DNA of 64,000 nucleotides from Carposina sasakii (taxonomy: Eukaryota; Arthropoda; Insecta; Lepidoptera; Carposinidae). How positions within the stretch are numbered: position 1 is the stretch's first letter; each line of letters opens with the position of its first letter. The notes under the pieces are model-generated. The model worked only from the letters and a program-made list of their open reading frames with translations, did not search any database and was not told the origin of the DNA. This document shows, piece after piece, positions 62,320-64,000 of the stretch. Made by a program: the position numbers and the translations under genes. The stretch spans positions 372,001-436,000 of the forward strand of contig CP053171.1 of assembly GCA_014607495.2 (NCBI GenBank), in the 5' to 3' direction.

Positions 62320-64000
62320 TTGCAAATCAAGCTACTGTGCCTGTGGAAAGTGTTGGTGAAACACAGATTACGACAAGTGTGAACGGTTCTCAGTATGACG
62401 TGATTGTGAAGAATGTTTTGTACATACCAAAGCTTACTACAAACCTACTATCGGTGAGCCAATTGATAAGTAATGGCAACAGAGTGGTGTTCAATAAAGA
62501 TGTTTGTTTAATATATAATCGCATGAATAAGCTAATTGGTACAGCCAATTTGGATAAACGGTGTGTACAAGTTAAACACAAGAAAGTCAGAGAATTTGTT
62601 AGCAGGAATGTCAATATGGCACAGAAGGCTAGGACAGATAAATAGTACTTCATTAAAGAAAATGAAAGAAGGAGCTGTAGAAGGAGTTCATTTGACAAGA
62701 AAGTTGACATACAGATCCAGAACTGTGAAGTGTGCTGTGAGGGAAAACAGACACGTTTTCCTTTTCCATCAGCTAAGCATAGAATGTGATAAATTACTGC
62801 ATGTGATTCACTCTGATTTATGCGGGCCCATGGAAACCAAGTCTATTGGTCAGTCAAAGTACTTCCTTTTGTTTGTGGATGATGCCAGCAGAATGACCTT
62901 TGTCTACTTCTTGAAGGAAAAGAACCAGGTATTCCAGCACTTCAAAGAATTTCGAAGTATTGTTGAGAATCAAACAGGAGACAAGATAAAGATTTTGAGA
63001 ACCGACAACGGAGGAGAGTTTTGTTCAGGAGAGATGGAGAGCTTTTTAGCACAAGCAGGTATTATCCATCAGAAGACTAATCCTCACACTCCTGAGCAGA
63101 ATGGTCTCTCAGAGAGGTTCAATAGAACTATAGTTGAACGTGCACGATGTTTACTGTTTGAAGCAGATCTCGAAAAAAGATTTTGGGGCGAAGCTGTGAA
63201 TACAGCAGTCTATTTGAAAAATAGAACCCCAGCAGCCAGTTTGGGCATGATGACACCATACGAAAGGTGGACAGGTGAGAAACCAGACTTGAGCCATGTC
63301 AGAATTTTTGGCAGTAAGGTGATGGTGCATGTTCCCAAAATTCAAAGAAGAAAATGGGATAAGAAGGCTGAAAAATTGATTCTGGTCGGATATTGTCCAG
63401 AAAATGTGAAAGGATACAGATTGTATAATCCAAAAACTAACAAAATCACTACGAGCAGAGATGTCATAATAATGGAAAAAGATGACTCTGACACAGCTCA
63501 GATAGTAGTAAATAGTGAAAGTGAAAGTAAACATGAAATGACAGAGAAAGATGTAAACTCAGAAGGAGAAGAAAGTTCATCAGAAATTTCACTATTGGAG
63601 CCAAATGAGAGTGACCCTTCATATGTCTGTGACTCATCAAGTTCCAAAGATGATTCATATCTATCGGTGGGGACTGAAGAAGAAAATGATTCTATTACAC
63701 ATGAAGAAGTCCAATTAGAGGAGGTTAGTAAGCGTAAGAAAAAGCCTGTAGAAAGATATGGCATGACCAATCTCTGTATTTTGGATGACCTAGAATCATG
63801 GAAAAGGAGGTAAAGAACTCAGTTATGAAGATGTAATGAACGGGCCAGAGAAGGAACAGTGGAGGCAGGCAATAATAGAAGAAGTGAAGGCTTTTTTTGA
63901 TGACAATCAAGCATGGGAATTTGTGGACAAGAAAGAAGCTGATAGGGTAGTGCAGTGTAAGTGGGTATTCAAGAAAAAGTACGAAAGTGATAATAAAGTG
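62320..64000 (+). pseudogene. pol: copia pol: protease end, integrase, start of RT; frameshifted and cut
   Basis: Protease continues in frame 3 (62295-62645; NVLYIPKLTTNLLSVSQL), then moves to frame 1 near 62550, with WHRRLGQINSTSLKKM as the pre-integrase zinc region. Around 62710-62785 the Cys pair lies in a different frame, implying two compensating shifts. The integrase core is otherwise whole: Asp at 62815, Asp at 63004 and Glu at 63112 (35 residues apart). An acidic linker follows, then a stop at 63811. From 63809 another frame starts the reverse transcriptase (WRQAIIEEVKAF, CKWVFKKKY) to the window edge. Confidence 0.92.

Larger units (their letters stand above)
61391..64000 (+). mobile_element. 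Ty1/copia LTR retrotransposon, frameshifted, right end outside window
   Basis: The element order is primer binding site, gag, CCHC knuckle, aspartic protease, integrase, and the start of reverse transcriptase, the copia order (integrase before RT). Several frame changes and stops separate the open segments, so it cannot make a full polyprotein as read. RNase H and the 3' LTR lie beyond the edge. Confidence 0.93.

Overview
The window looks like nuclear DNA from an insect, most likely a moth or butterfly (Lepidoptera). This is inferred from AT-rich sequence, genes split by long introns, a trehalose/sugar transporter-like gene of the insect type, and dense tRNA-derived SINEs, hairpin MITEs and LINE 3' ends of kinds I associate with lepidopteran genomes. 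No species can be named from the sequence alone.

Three host-type or host-like gene segments are supported. (1) Positions 1-2742, minus strand: a reading frame of at least 894 codons running off the left edge. It has a Ser/Thr/Pro/Glu-rich repetitive N-terminal half and a C-terminal half resembling the DUF7869-type transposase-like family. A GC-rich patch at 3794-4080 ending in a strong splice donor may be its untranslated first exon. (2) Positions 9574-10581, plus strand: two phase-compatible exons giving the N-terminus and first part of an SH2 domain. Later exons were not found. (3) Positions 42079-56969, plus strand: six phase-compatible exons encoding about 542 residues of an MFS sugar transporter (Tret1-like), complete at the 3' end, with a poly(A) signal near 57567. 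The first, mostly untranslated, exon was not located.

The right end (about 61391-64000) is a Ty1/copia retrotransposon with a tRNA-iMet half-molecule primer binding site, gag, CCHC knuckle, protease, integrase and the start of reverse transcriptase. It carries several frameshifts and is cut by the window edge.

Nearly everything else is repeats. To let entries cross-refer I use local letters. A: TA-flanked hairpin MITE starting CAGGGTGTAACA. B: MITE starting CAGGGTGATTTTTGG. C: CAGGATGTAAAAAGAC. D: GGTGTACCAAAAAGTAC. E: GTTTGTGACAGCCAGGC. F, G and H: three tRNA-derived SINE families. I: a roughly 190-bp family containing ATACATCAGCTGCATC. J: GGGGTAAGCACGAACC hairpin. L: a roughly 280-bp family containing CGACATATGTTTCGCC. 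Z: a roughly 260-bp family containing CCTTACGGGGTAGGCAGAG. There are also several LINE 3' ends. Many are nested, inverted against one another, or still have visible target duplications. No rRNA, functional tRNA or CRISPR array was seen.
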